DNA from: an uncultured Clostridia bacterium
GTDB lineage: Bacteria; Bacillota; Clostridia; TANB77; CAG-508
Reading direction: 5' to 3'
NCBI GenBank assembly: GCA_934182465.1
Contig: CAKPRG010000004.1
Location: forward strand, 62,001 to 126,000
Length of the DNA stretch: 64,000 nt
The translations under genes and the position numbers were made by a program. The notes beneath the pieces were generated by a model. It did no database searches. It worked only from the letters and a program-made list of their open reading frames with translations, and was not told where the DNA came from. This document shows, piece after piece, positions 27,221 to 35,713 of this stretch. Position 1 is the stretch's first letter; every line of letters starts with the position of its first letter.

Positions 27221-28102
27221 TTAATAATCTTCTAATACAAATTTTTTTATTACTTCTGCTACACCTTCAGAATTATTATCGCTTACAACAACATCAGCTA
27301 TTGCTTTCATTTCTGGACTACTATTTCCCATTGCAACACCAAGTCCAGCATTTTCAATCATTTCTTTATCATTAACATTATCACCAATTCCTATTACATC
27401 TTCTCTTTGTATATGTAATTTGTTTAATAAAAATTCTATTGCAGTCCATTTATTTACATTCTTATTTGTAATTTCTGTATAATAATATTCTATTGGTATT
27501 TGTGATGTACCATCTTTTATTACTTTTCTTGACATGTGAGATACATCTAAAACATCAATATCATTTATTAATTTTAATTTTCTTATAATACTATTAAAAA
27601 TCATTCTATTATCATCACATACTGTAACTTTTAAAAATCTTTCCTGTGATAATTCTTCTATATATTTGTACATATTTGGTACTATATTTATATTAGTTCT
27701 TTTCCCTTCTGCTTTTCTAGCATTTTCTTTGTAGTAAAATAAAACATTATAATTTAAACTTTTAGCAATTACTTCCATTTCTGTATAGACATTGCAATAT
27801 ATACTATTTTCTTCACATATTCTTACTATATTTAAAACTTGCTCTTTATTTAAAAATCTATCATATATAACTTCTTTTTTAGCAATATCATAAACTATTG
27901 CTCCATTTCCTGAAATTAAATAATTTTTCGAACCAATTTCATAAGCAATACTTTCTACTGAATTTATTGGTCTTCCTGATGCTAAAATAACATCTGTTCC
28001 TCTATTTATTGATTTTTGGATAATATCTTTTGTATAATCTGAAACTTCTCCAGCTGAATTCAAAAGAGTTCCGTCTAAATCAACTGTAACTATTTTGTAC
28101 AT
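27221..28102 (-). CDS. Cof-type HAD-IIB family phosphatase
   Basis: Phosphatase of the HAD-IIB (Cof) group, 293 residues from the ATG at 28102, which has AAAGGA at normal distance; the ATG 12 bases earlier does not. Motif I is VTVDLDGTLLN, motif II is VILASGRP, and motif IV is GIGDNVNDKEMIE. The cap is the alpha/beta type of sugar- or flavin-phosphate hydrolases. The substrate cannot be read from the sequence. It is on the same strand as the Tad-like locus but 150 bases upstream and probably not part of it. Confidence 0.92.
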   Translation of the reverse strand: MYKIVTVDLDGTLLNSAGEVSDYTKDIIQKSINRGTDVILASGRPINSVESIAYEIGSKNYLISGNGAIVYDIAKKEVIYDRFLNKEQVLNIVRICEENSIYCNVYTEMEVIAKSLNYNVLFYYKENARKAEGKRTNINIVPNMYKYIEELSQERFLKVTVCDDNRMIFNSIIRKLKLINDIDVLDVSHMSRKVIKDGTSQIPIEYYYTEITNKNVNKWTAIEFLLNKLHIQREDVIGIGDNVNDKEMIENAGLGVAMGNSSPEMKAIADVVVSDNNSEGVAEVIKKFVLEDY

Positions 28103-28114
28103 AAAAAAATACAT

Positions 28115-28424
28115 TCCTTTCTAGTTTTACTTAAATTTTATAGTTATGAAAGACATTATATTTTTTTCAAACTATTACTCTTTTCACATTTTCGTTTTTA
28201 TTATATCATTATTACATTTTTTTACAACAAATTCAATGTCAAAATTTGTATTTTTTTTGTTTAAAATTTCCAGTTTATTTTTTAAATTTGGTGGAAACAT
28301 AATATTGAAATTACATTTAGAAATGTTTTTTCAAAACTATTATTTTTAGATTTTATTTAATTTTAGTAAATAAATTTTTATTATTAGATAAAATTTAAAA
28401 CAAAATCCCGGAGGTGAAATTAAA
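28115..28424. other. AT-rich spacer between HAD and SASP genes
   Basis: 310 bases between divergent genes. It must contain the SASP promoter (expected to be SigG-type), but I cannot place a SigG motif securely. No gene is seen. Confidence 0.5.
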
Positions 28425-28625
28425 ATGACAAGTAGTAATAAGAAAGTAGTTCCAGAAGCTATGGATTCATTAGAAAGATTCAAATATGAGGTTGCTTCTG
28501 AAGTAGGTGTTAACTTAAAAAACGGTTATAACGGAAATATCTCTGCAAGAGATGCTGGTAAAATCGGTGGTAACATGGTAAGAAAAATGATTGAACAAGC
28601 TGAAAATCAAATGTTAAACAAATAG
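28425..28625 (+). CDS. Alpha/beta-type small acid-soluble spore protein
   Basis: SASP of 66 residues that coats spore DNA and protects it from UV and heat. The family sequences are intact: LERFKYEVASEVGV (the GPR protease cleaves in this E-x-A type segment), ISARDAGKIGGNMVRKMIEQ. CCCGGAGGTG stands before the ATG. It is monocistronic with a strong terminator. This gene and spoIVB are the best evidence that the organism sporulates. Confidence 0.97.
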   Translation: MTSSNKKVVPEAMDSLERFKYEVASEVGVNLKNGYNGNISARDAGKIGGNMVRKMIEQAENQMLNK

Positions 28626-28636
28626 TTTTAGGAAAA

Positions 28637-28670
28637 AAAAGAGGTGCATACAAAAGTATGTACCTCTTTT
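28637..28670 (+). terminator. SASP gene terminator
   Basis: AAAAGAGGT-CATAC / GTATG-ACCTCTTTT, a long near-perfect stem followed by CTTTTT. On the minus strand it can also end incoming transcription. Confidence 0.92.
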
Positions 28671-28717
28671 CTTTTTATAGAAATCTTATAAAATTTCTAC
28701 ATATTTATTTAATTAAA

Positions 28718-29248
28718 TTAAGCTTCTGGTTCTACTAATCCATAATTGTTGTTTTCTTTTTTGTAAATAACATTTACTTTTCCTGTATCAACATTTATGA
28801 ATGGTAAGAATAACATTGTTCTGTTTTCTTCTAATTTCATTTGTGCATCTTCGATAGAAATTGGTCTAATATCATAATGTAAAACTTTTACAATTTCATT
28901 TTCTACTAATTTAGCTTCTTCTCCTGAAAAAGACATTTGTTTAATAGAAGCATCTTTTTGCATTTTTTCTCTTTTAGCTTTTGTTTTTCTGATTTGTCCT
29001 TCTAAGATATCAATATCTTTGTCTATTGATGCATATAAGTCTTTTTCGTCTGAACTTGCTTTGTAGATGCTACCATTTACAGAAACATACACTTCTGCTA
29101 CTTGTGCTGTTTTTTCGTTTTTGATAGTAACATTTACATCCATTTCACTTTCTTCAAAATATTTTTCTATTCTTGTTAATTTTTTCTCTACATACTCTTT
29201 AATTGCTTCTGTAGCCTTTAGTTCTTTTCCTGTTATTGTTAGATTCAT
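28718..29248 (-). CDS. hpf: Long-form ribosome hibernation-promoting factor
   Basis: HPF, long form, 176 residues. The N-terminal S30AE domain (MNLTITGKELKATEAIKEYV, KYFEESEMDVNVTIKNEK) binds in the 30S decoding channel; the C-terminal domain (HYDIRPISIEDAQMKLEENR, VNVIYKKENNNYGLVEPE) dimerises ribosomes into 100S particles in stationary phase. The gene stands alone between spacers. The ATG has AGGAGTGA before it. Confidence 0.95.
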   Translation of the reverse strand: MNLTITGKELKATEAIKEYVEKKLTRIEKYFEESEMDVNVTIKNEKTAQVAEVYVSVNGSIYKASSDEKDLYASIDKDIDILEGQIRKTKAKREKMQKDASIKQMSFSGEEAKLVENEIVKVLHYDIRPISIEDAQMKLEENRTMLFLPFINVDTGKVNVIYKKENNNYGLVEPEA

Positions 29249-29381
29249 AACAAATCACTCCTTTTTTCTTTTTTGTATATTGCATTTTTGCAAATTCATT
29301 ATATAAGTATTTTGTCCTTTTTGCAAGTGATTTTCAATTTTTTTCTATTTTCTTCAATTTGTACCTAACTTTTTATTTATT

Positions 29382-30110
29382 TTAAAATAGTTTTTCTAGC
29401 TTATATTCCTTTTCTAATTTTTCATTCAAATAAATATCTGCTATCATTTTCAATTCTTGTAAACTATTGTCTGAAATTGTAAAAGAAAATATTTTTTTAG
29501 GATCTGCTAGAATACTATATCTTATTGCATTTTTAGTTGCATCACTTATTTCAATACAGCTTGTATCTTGTTTTCCACAGTTTTTACATTTAAATCCATT
29601 ATCTCTTATACTAAAATATTTTAAATCCTCTTTTTCCTTACAACTTGTGCATTCTTTTATATTTGGAGCAAATCCCAATATTTTTAATAATCTAAGTTTA
29701 AACACTGATGTTATAAAATCTAAATTTTTATCAGTTTCTGATATTGCATATAATGTATTTAAAAACAGTTTTAAAGTATTATATGAATTTTGATTTTCTG
29801 TAGTAACATCATTTATTATTTTTGTAATATATGATGCATACATCAGTTTATCTAAGTCTGTTCTAATATTATAAAATAATTCAATTGTCTCACACGAATT
29901 TATTGTATATGTATCTGAGCCTTTAAAAAGCATATATTCTCCAAAACATAAAAATTGAGTACCACTAAGTAAAAGGCTCTTTGGTCTTCGAGCCCCTCTA
30001 GCACTGCACCCAATTTTTCCTAAATTTGGAGTTAATATTGTTAGCATTTTGTCAAAATCACCCATATTATTTTCAGATATAACTATTCCACTTACTTTTA
30101 CTTGTTTCAT
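29382..30110 (-). CDS. recO: DNA repair protein RecO
   Basis: RecO, 242 residues, loads RecA with RecR during RecF-pathway repair. N-terminal OB fold (VSGIVISENNMGDFDKMLTI, LGKIGCSARGARRPKSLLLS), a helical core, and a zinc-type cluster CTSCKEKEDL ... CKNCGK as in Bacillota and Deinococcus RecO. It overlaps the end of yqzL (its ATG lies inside that gene), the normal Bacillota order era-yqzL-recO. Confidence 0.95.
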   Translation of the reverse strand: MKQVKVSGIVISENNMGDFDKMLTILTPNLGKIGCSARGARRPKSLLLSGTQFLCFGEYMLFKGSDTYTINSCETIELFYNIRTDLDKLMYASYITKIINDVTTENQNSYNTLKLFLNTLYAISETDKNLDFITSVFKLRLLKILGFAPNIKECTSCKEKEDLKYFSIRDNGFKCKNCGKQDTSCIEISDATKNAIRYSILADPKKIFSFTISDNSLQELKMIADIYLNEKLEKEYKLEKLF

Positions 30111-30219
30111 CTATATTATCCTTATTGTTTTCTTCTATTTTTCTTACTTCTATAAATTCTAAATATGCATTAATATCTCCAGTTTCTTTAAATTTATTCC
30201 ATGCAAATTGTTTTGTCAT
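30073..30219 (-). CDS. yqzL: YqzL family small protein
   Basis: Short protein of 48 residues beginning MTKQFAWNKFKETGDINAYL, the recognisable YqzL pattern, between era and recO as in Bacillus. AGAGAGGTG precedes the ATG. The acidic tail EEVRK-IEENNKDNIDETSK type region is variable. Its stop lies inside the start of recO (38 bases overlap), so recO translation is probably coupled. Function unknown. Confidence 0.88.
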   Translation of the reverse strand: MTKQFAWNKFKETGDINAYLEFIEVRKIEENNKDNIDETSKSKWNSYI

Positions 30220-30274
30220 ATAAACTTCACCTCTCTGAATTTATCTTTTGTAATTTTAGAAGATTTATACTTAA

Positions 30275-31180
30275 TTATTTTAATTTAAATTTATTAACTA
30301 TGCTATCATTTTCTTGCCAATCTGGTTTTACTTTTACCCAAACTTTCAAGTTTACTTTTGTTCCAAGCATTTCTTCTATATCTTGTCTTGCATATGTAGC
30401 AATTCTTTTTAATAAACTTCCACCTTTTCCTATTATTATTCCTTTATGTGATTCTCTAACACAATATATTGTTGCATCTATATCGTATATATCTTCTTGT
30501 TTTGATGTTTTTCTGTATGCAAATTTTTCAATTTCAACATATATACCATGTGGTACTTCATCATTTAAAAGTTTTAAAGCTTTTTCTCTAATAATTTCTT
30601 CTGCTAATTGTCTAGCTGTTTGATCAGTATATTCATCATCAGCATAATATTTTGGACCTTCTGGTAATAATTTTAAAATTTCAGAAATTAGCATATCTAT
30701 TCCTTGATTTTTTTCTGCAGATATAGGTACAATTGCTGAAAAATTGTATTCTTTTCTATATAATTCAATTAATTTTAACAAACTTTCTTTTTTTACTAAA
30801 TCTATTTTATTTATAACTAAAATACAAGGTTTTCTACTTGCTTTTATTTTTTCTAATATTCTGCTATCTCCTCTACCTATTTCTTTAGAAGTTGCTTCTA
30901 TTAAAAACATTATACAATCGACTTCTGTAAGCATTTTGAAAGCTGTGTCTATCATTGTTTCACTTAATTTTGTTCTTGGTTTATGAATACCAGGTGTATC
31001 TGTGATAATCATTTGATAGTCTTCTCCATTTATTATTGCTTTTATTGCAGTTCTTGTTGTTTGTGGTTTGCAAGTAGCAATTGCTACTTTTTCTCCTGTT
31101 AAAGCATTTAATAATGTTGATTTTCCTACATTTGTTCTTCCTACTAATGATATAAATCCTGATTTAAATTTTTCTTCCAT
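30275..31180 (-). CDS. era: GTPase Era
   Basis: Era, 301 residues, an essential GTPase that binds 16S rRNA and the 30S subunit during assembly. G1 GRTNVGKSTLL at 14-24, G2 QTTRTAI, G3 DTPGIHKP, G4 NKIDLV, G5 ISAEKNQG; the C-terminal KH domain has GIIIGKGGSLLKRIATYARQ. Upstream neighbours on the same strand are dgkA and ybeY, the conserved Bacillota cluster. Confidence 0.98.
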   Translation of the reverse strand: MEEKFKSGFISLVGRTNVGKSTLLNALTGEKVAIATCKPQTTRTAIKAIINGEDYQMIITDTPGIHKPRTKLSETMIDTAFKMLTEVDCIMFLIEATSKEIGRGDSRILEKIKASRKPCILVINKIDLVKKESLLKLIELYRKEYNFSAIVPISAEKNQGIDMLISEILKLLPEGPKYYADDEYTDQTARQLAEEIIREKALKLLNDEVPHGIYVEIEKFAYRKTSKQEDIYDIDATIYCVRESHKGIIIGKGGSLLKRIATYARQDIEEMLGTKVNLKVWVKVKPDWQENDSIVNKFKLK

Positions 31181-31318
31181 AATTACCTTTCCTATTCCAT
31201 TTTATGTTTTAAATCTTTTTTTGGTTTCTTTTATTTTATCCTTTTTTCTTTATTAATTAAGGCTTTTTACAAATAATCTGCAATATTGCAAATATGCTCA
31301 CAAAATATTTTATTCATA

Positions 31319-31696
31319 TTAAAAAATTGCAATTAAATGTGGTAAAAATATAATTAGTCCAACTATTACAGAGCAAAAACTTGCAAGTAATACAGCTCCT
31401 GCTGCTACATCTTTTGCATTTTTTGCCTTTTCATTTATTTCTTCTGTACATAAATCCACTGCTGTTTCTATAGCTGTATTAAAAAATTCTGCAACAATAA
31501 CAAAAAATATAGTAATAGCCAAAATAATCCATTCATATTTATTAATTTGAAAAAGAATTCCACAAATTATCGCCAATATTGCAAATATACTTTGAATTAT
31601 TATATTTCTTTGTGTTTCATATACATATTTAATTCCATTTAGTGCATATTTCATTGCTTGAAAAAAATTTTTATTGTGCCATTTTGTTTTTTTCAT
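31319..31696 (-). CDS. dgkA: Undecaprenol/diacylglycerol kinase family
   Basis: Small membrane kinase of the DgkA family, 125 residues from the ATG at 31696 (a TTG four codons earlier overlaps the ribosome binding site). Signatures: FFQAMKYALNGI, FFVIVAEFFNTAIETAVDLC with the catalytic Glu, and KNAKDVAAGAVLLAS. In Gram-positive bacteria this enzyme phosphorylates undecaprenol for cell wall synthesis. It starts 17 bases after the ybeY stop, in the ybeY-dgkA-era cluster. Confidence 0.94.
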   Translation of the reverse strand: MKKTKWHNKNFFQAMKYALNGIKYVYETQRNIIIQSIFAILAIICGILFQINKYEWIILAITIFFVIVAEFFNTAIETAVDLCTEEINEKAKNAKDVAAGAVLLASFCSVIVGLIIFLPHLIAIF

Positions 31697-31712
31697 TTTT
31701 AGATCCAACCTT

Positions 31713-32192
31713 TTATTCTCTAACTATATTTAATTTACTTAAAACATTTTCCTCTTTTGCTCTCATTATTTTTTTGTCTTCTTCTTCAATATGATCTTCA
31801 CCCATAATATGATAAAAACCGTGAACTAGCATATATGCAAATTCTCTTTCAAAACTATGTCCATATTCTTTTGCTTGTTCTTCAACTCTTTCAATTGAAA
31901 TTACAATATCTCCTAAAGTATCTTTCCATTCTTGTTTTTGTTGTTTTACTGTTTCTAATTCTTCTTTTTCATACATTGGAAATGACAACACATCAGTTTC
32001 TCTATCTATATCTCTATATTCTTTATTTAGTTTTCTAATTTCTGCTGGTGTTGTTAAAATAATGCTCATATAGAAATTTTTATCTTCAATATTTTCTATT
32101 TCAAAGCATTTTTTTAATACTTTTTCAATTAGTTCTTCATATTCTTTTTTTTCATCTATTCCTCTATATTCTATTTCTGAAAAATTTCCCAT
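31713..32192 (-). CDS. ybeY: Endoribonuclease YbeY
   Basis: YbeY, 159 residues, metal-dependent RNase acting in 16S rRNA 3' maturation and ribosome quality control. The zinc-binding H-x3-H-x5-H appears as HGFYHIMGEDH, preceded by EFAYMLV; the DRETDVLSFPM strand is typical. It directly precedes dgkA and era. Confidence 0.96.
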   Translation of the reverse strand: MGNFSEIEYRGIDEKKEYEELIEKVLKKCFEIENIEDKNFYMSIILTTPAEIRKLNKEYRDIDRETDVLSFPMYEKEELETVKQQKQEWKDTLGDIVISIERVEEQAKEYGHSFEREFAYMLVHGFYHIMGEDHIEEEDKKIMRAKEENVLSKLNIVRE

Positions 32193-32261
32193 TCAATTTT
32201 TCCTTTCCTATTATATAAAAGACGATATTATATAAATATAGTATCGCCTTCTTTTGTATAA

Positions 32262-33443
32262 TTATTTTACTTTTATGTATTTAATATTTTTTATTGTTTT
32301 TGCTTCATTTCTTAAAGATCTCATTGCACCATATTCTACTAATTTATTTTTATAAAATTTACGAATTGGTTCATATTTATCTGATTCATCTTTTAAATCA
32401 TATAATTCTCTTTTTAAAGATAGAATTTCTTTTTCTTCTGATGTTTTTGCTTTACTATATGCTGACCAGAATTTTTTGTATACTTCTCTTTCTTCTGGTT
32501 TGTCCCAATAAACTTTTGTTGATAAAAGTTTTACATTGTAATCTTCTATCAATTTCAAAAGCATTTGATAAGCTTCTTCTCTTTTAGTTTCTTGTTTTAA
32601 GTTAATTATTAATTTTCTAGTATCTCTTAATAATTTGTTGTAACATTGTTCTGCTGCGACTAATGGTAAGCTATGTGTAAATAATACTCTACTTAATCCT
32701 AATAAAATCATATTTTTTTCTAAGAAATCTTTTTCATCTAATTTTCCAACACTAAATCTTTCATATTCTTCATATTCTGAAATAATTTTAGAATATTCAC
32801 CTTTGTTATCTGTTTTTAATTTTATTGGTAATATTTCTTTTATGTATTCTTCTAATGTGCAGAATATATTTTTATATGTTTCTACTGAAGTTGCAACATT
32901 ATTTCTTTGACCATCTGATAATTTTACTGAATAGTGTTTTAATATACCTTTGTATAATACGTCCATTTTTTTGATATATAATTTTTCAAATCTTGGAACT
33001 ATTTTTTCTTTTTCTGATGTTACAACACTTTGGTAATCTACTTCTAATAAAAATTTTTGTTTTTGATATTTGTATTCTAAATATTCGTTTTCTTTTAAAT
33101 GAACTATATTGTAATATTTAGATAAAGCTTCTCTTTCAAAGCTTGAGGCTGTTCCACTTTTTACTTTTTTATATATTGAATCCATTATAAATTTATCTAT
33201 TGACTCTAAATATAATGTATAACTTTCTTCAAATTTGTTTGTTAATTGTTCTTTTCTTTGAGCATCTGTATCATCTGCATTTTCTAAATTTTCAAATGCC
33301 TTTATTGCATTTGTTCTTTTTATTGTAATTAAAAAACCATTTAATCCTATTTTTGTAGGCATTAATAATTTCGTTAGTGTATTTGAGATTTTGTTAAAAA
33401 AAGTTGTGTCTGCAGCTAAAACCTTTAAACTTCTTTCCTCCAT
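32262..33443 (-). CDS. Helical hypothetical protein in the sporulation/ybeY cluster
   Basis: Protein of 393 residues from the ATG at 33443 (AAAGGGTG upstream; a GTG four codons earlier is possible). I recognise no family. It is helical and charged throughout, with repeated Lys/Glu/Tyr-rich segments (YKYQKQKFLLEVDYQSVVTS, LEEYIKEILPIKLKTDNKGE), no membrane segment and no nucleotide-binding motif. In most Bacillota a PhoH-family gene sits between yqfD and ybeY; here this protein has taken the place. It begins 10 bases after yqfD. Confidence 0.7.
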   Translation of the reverse strand: MEERSLKVLAADTTFFNKISNTLTKLLMPTKIGLNGFLITIKRTNAIKAFENLENADDTDAQRKEQLTNKFEESYTLYLESIDKFIMDSIYKKVKSGTASSFEREALSKYYNIVHLKENEYLEYKYQKQKFLLEVDYQSVVTSEKEKIVPRFEKLYIKKMDVLYKGILKHYSVKLSDGQRNNVATSVETYKNIFCTLEEYIKEILPIKLKTDNKGEYSKIISEYEEYERFSVGKLDEKDFLEKNMILLGLSRVLFTHSLPLVAAEQCYNKLLRDTRKLIINLKQETKREEAYQMLLKLIEDYNVKLLSTKVYWDKPEEREVYKKFWSAYSKAKTSEEKEILSLKRELYDLKDESDKYEPIRKFYKNKLVEYGAMRSLRNEAKTIKNIKYIKVK

Positions 33444-33464
33444 AAAATGTCTCACCCTTTCAAT

Positions 33465-34655
33465 CTATAAATTTTCTTTTGTGCCAATTTCTTCTTGTAC
33501 AATAAAAGTAACTTTTACGTTAACAATTCCGTTTTCTACATTAGTTTCTAAAAGTTCTTCTATTTCTTTATCTTGTAAGCTATGTTCTTCTTTTAACTCT
33601 TCTTCAAGTTCTTTTTTTATCTTTTCAATTAACTCTTCTTGACCATAATTTTTATATTCTTTTTCTTTTTCAATTAAATTAATTTTTGTTATTGAAATTG
33701 GAAGATAAAAATTAGAAAATAACTTCAATTTTTTGTTCGTCTTTATTGTATCATAATTTTCAAATTTTGAAACCCCTTTTGGTAAAATAATTTTAAAATT
33801 ATTTAGATTTATTTCTATTTTTTTCTCTTCATTTCCTGTATTTTTTTCAATTTCTTGTATTAAACTTTCTTTTTTACTTTTTTCATATAAAATTTTGCCA
33901 TAAATTGACGCTTCAGCATGCACCTGTCTTATTCCTGTATACTTTCCTTCCATTATTCCTTCTACTAACAAATCACCTGGTTTTACTTCATCTCCAACAT
34001 TTACTCTAGCAGTACCATTTTGAACTACTATTTTTGAAATGATAGCTGATTCTTTAGCAACTATATTACATACTTCATTTTCATCAACTATTTCTGGTTT
34101 TTCTTTTGTTTCAACAATTTCAACTATAGCATTTGTTCCTTTTATTTTAATTCCAATCCAAGCAATTTCTTCTTTTTGCAATCTTATCTCATTTATTATT
34201 TCATCAGTTTTTATTTTACTTTTTAAAGTTCCACTTTCAATTCCATCTTCCTTTAATAATTCTAATATTTCATTCTTATCAATTTTTTCATTTCCTATAA
34301 CATCTACATTCCAAATAAACCTTGTCATTATAAATATTAAAACAAATATTAATATTGTAAAAATAAAAAATATTTTTCTTTTTCTATAATTATGTATAAC
34401 AAAAGGAACACCAGTCTTTTTCTCAATTTTTACACGACACTTAGTTTTTTTAGCTATTCTTTTTATTTTCTTAAAGTCTTTTGTACTTATACAAACTTTT
34501 ACATAAGTATTTTTTTCTCTTTTTACATTCCACAAAAATATATCTTGTGCAAAGCACATATTCATAAATCTTTCAACAAAAAAACCTTCAATTGCAATAG
34601 TTACAAATCCAGTTAAGTGCATGTATAAACGTCTAACTAGCATTGTAAATTTCAT
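33465..34655 (-). CDS. yqfD: Sporulation protein YqfD
   Basis: YqfD, 396 residues, required for efficient sporulation in Bacillus. Signatures: an N-terminal part with CVSTKDFKKIKRIAKKTKCR-like sequence, a membrane segment (IFFIFTILIFVLIFIMTRFI), the typical EIAWIGIKIKGTNAIVEIVE and VNVGDEVKPGDLLVEGIMEG. The exported half ends in a Glu/Lys coil (EELIEKIKKELEEELKEEHS). It follows yqfC by 52 bases. Confidence 0.95.
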   Translation of the reverse strand: MKFTMLVRRLYMHLTGFVTIAIEGFFVERFMNMCFAQDIFLWNVKREKNTYVKVCISTKDFKKIKRIAKKTKCRVKIEKKTGVPFVIHNYRKRKIFFIFTILIFVLIFIMTRFIWNVDVIGNEKIDKNEILELLKEDGIESGTLKSKIKTDEIINEIRLQKEEIAWIGIKIKGTNAIVEIVETKEKPEIVDENEVCNIVAKESAIISKIVVQNGTARVNVGDEVKPGDLLVEGIMEGKYTGIRQVHAEASIYGKILYEKSKKESLIQEIEKNTGNEEKKIEINLNNFKIILPKGVSKFENYDTIKTNKKLKLFSNFYLPISITKINLIEKEKEYKNYGQEELIEKIKKELEEELKEEHSLQDKEIEELLETNVENGIVNVKVTFIVQEEIGTKENL

Positions 34656-34707
34656 TCCTTTCGCTTGTTTTTATCTAATTTTTTTGCTTTAGTAAACTAA
34701 TATATTT

Positions 34708-34989
34708 TTATTCTTTTGCTTCTAAATCTATGCTTTCTATTTTTCCAGACACAAGTATATCGTCTTCTGTCATTTGACTAAGTTTCAAATTAAATCCATT
34801 TATACTAACAACTCCAATATATGTTGAAATTCTCACAAAAAAATCTTCATATTCTAAAATTGCTTTAAAATTCTCTATTAGCATTTCATCAAAAGCTGTT
34901 ATTGTTATTTTAGGAATTTTTCCTACAACTTCCCTTGGAATTTCTAAAGCATTTTTCACTCTTCTATTTATATTTGATAATTTTCTCAT
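34708..34989 (-). CDS. yqfC: Sporulation protein YqfC
   Basis: YqfC, about 93 residues from the ATG at 34989; AGAAGGG stands before it (a TTG two codons upstream is also possible). Family pattern: NALEIPREVVGKIPKITITA, IENFKAILEYEDFFVRISTY and INGFNLKLSQMTEDDILVSG. It belongs to the SigE regulon in Bacillus and is always next to yqfD. A copy of the 38-base repeat lies about 60 bases upstream. Confidence 0.94.
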   Translation of the reverse strand: MRKLSNINRRVKNALEIPREVVGKIPKITITAFDEMLIENFKAILEYEDFFVRISTYIGVVSINGFNLKLSQMTEDDILVSGKIESIDLEAKE

Positions 34990-35053
34990 ACTCAATTTAT
35001 CCCTTCTAAGCAAATATTAATAATTGATATTTGCTCATTGCACCAAGTTTTTT

Positions 35054-35091
35054 AACTTGTGTGAAAAATTGGGCATAATCATTTATATAAT
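35054..35091 (-). repeat. Copy 2 of the ~38-base intergenic element
   Basis: Minus strand: ATTATATAAATGATTATGCC then CAATTTTTCACACAAGTT. It is followed at once by AAAAAACTTGGTG, which can pair back with CACACAAGTT as a hairpin. The copy sits upstream of yqfC. Confidence 0.65.
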
Positions 35092-35116
35092 AAAAACGAA
35101 TCATTTATTATTATAT

Positions 35117-35163
35117 AAAAAACACCCTCTTCTTTAGAATATATATTCTAAAAAAGAAGGTGT
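35117..35163 (-). terminator. Terminator of the clpB-DUF4116 unit
   Basis: ACACCTTCTT...AAGAGGGTGT outer stem and TAGAAT-ATATATTCTA inner stem, followed on the minus strand by TTTTTT. Confidence 0.85.
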
Positions 35164-35169
35164 ATGACT

Positions 35170-35700
35170 TTATTCTTCTAATAATTTTAAAATTTCTTCA
35201 TCTTTTTGGAGTTCTGGTGCTAAATAACCAATTACTTTCTTTTTTCCTTTTGAAACAGCTGCTTTTGCAACATCTTTGTCTGTTCGAAGTCTTAAACTAG
35301 CATATTTTAATATAAGTGGTTTTTGAGTTACTGCAGCAAGTACAACATCTTTGTCATCTCTTAATCTTTCGCTCGCATAATATAATACTTGTCCATCATT
35401 TTTTACTGCTGTTAATATAACATCTTTATCATTTCTTAAATTATCGCTTGCATAGCACCCAGTCCAACCTGCTTGTGAAACAGCTGCTAAAAGAACATCT
35501 TTATCATCTTTCAGTCTATTGCTTGCAAATTCTAAAGCTCCTCCATCAACTTTCACAGCAGTAAGCAAAACTTCTTTGTCATCTCTAATTGAATCATTTG
35601 CCCACTCTATTAAAAGTGGCATTGTTTTTACTCTTTCTAGGTAAAATTCTCTATCATTTGTCTTTTGCTTAGCTTCTACAACTTCTGCACTATCTGCCAT
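35170..35700 (-). CDS. DUF4116 repeat protein
   Basis: Protein of 176 residues made almost entirely of four DUF4116 repeats (PF13475) of about 25 residues: DDKEVLLTAVKVDGGALEFA, DDKDVLLAAVSQAGWTGCYA, NDKDVILTAVKNDGQVLYYA, DDKDVVLAAVTQKPLILKYA, then a shorter fifth. The unit is (R/N)DDKDV-x-LxAV-x(8-10)-Y/FAS. The repeat was first noted in Bacteroidetes and protist-associated proteins, function unknown; it is probably a protein-binding solenoid. The start is 13 bases after the clpB stop, so it may be a clpB co-factor or merely share the transcript. Confidence 0.9.
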   Translation of the reverse strand: MADSAEVVEAKQKTNDREFYLERVKTMPLLIEWANDSIRDDKEVLLTAVKVDGGALEFASNRLKDDKDVLLAAVSQAGWTGCYASDNLRNDKDVILTAVKNDGQVLYYASERLRDDKDVVLAAVTQKPLILKYASLRLRTDKDVAKAAVSKGKKKVIGYLAPELQKDEEILKLLEE

Positions 35701-35713
35701 TTTTTGCCTCCAA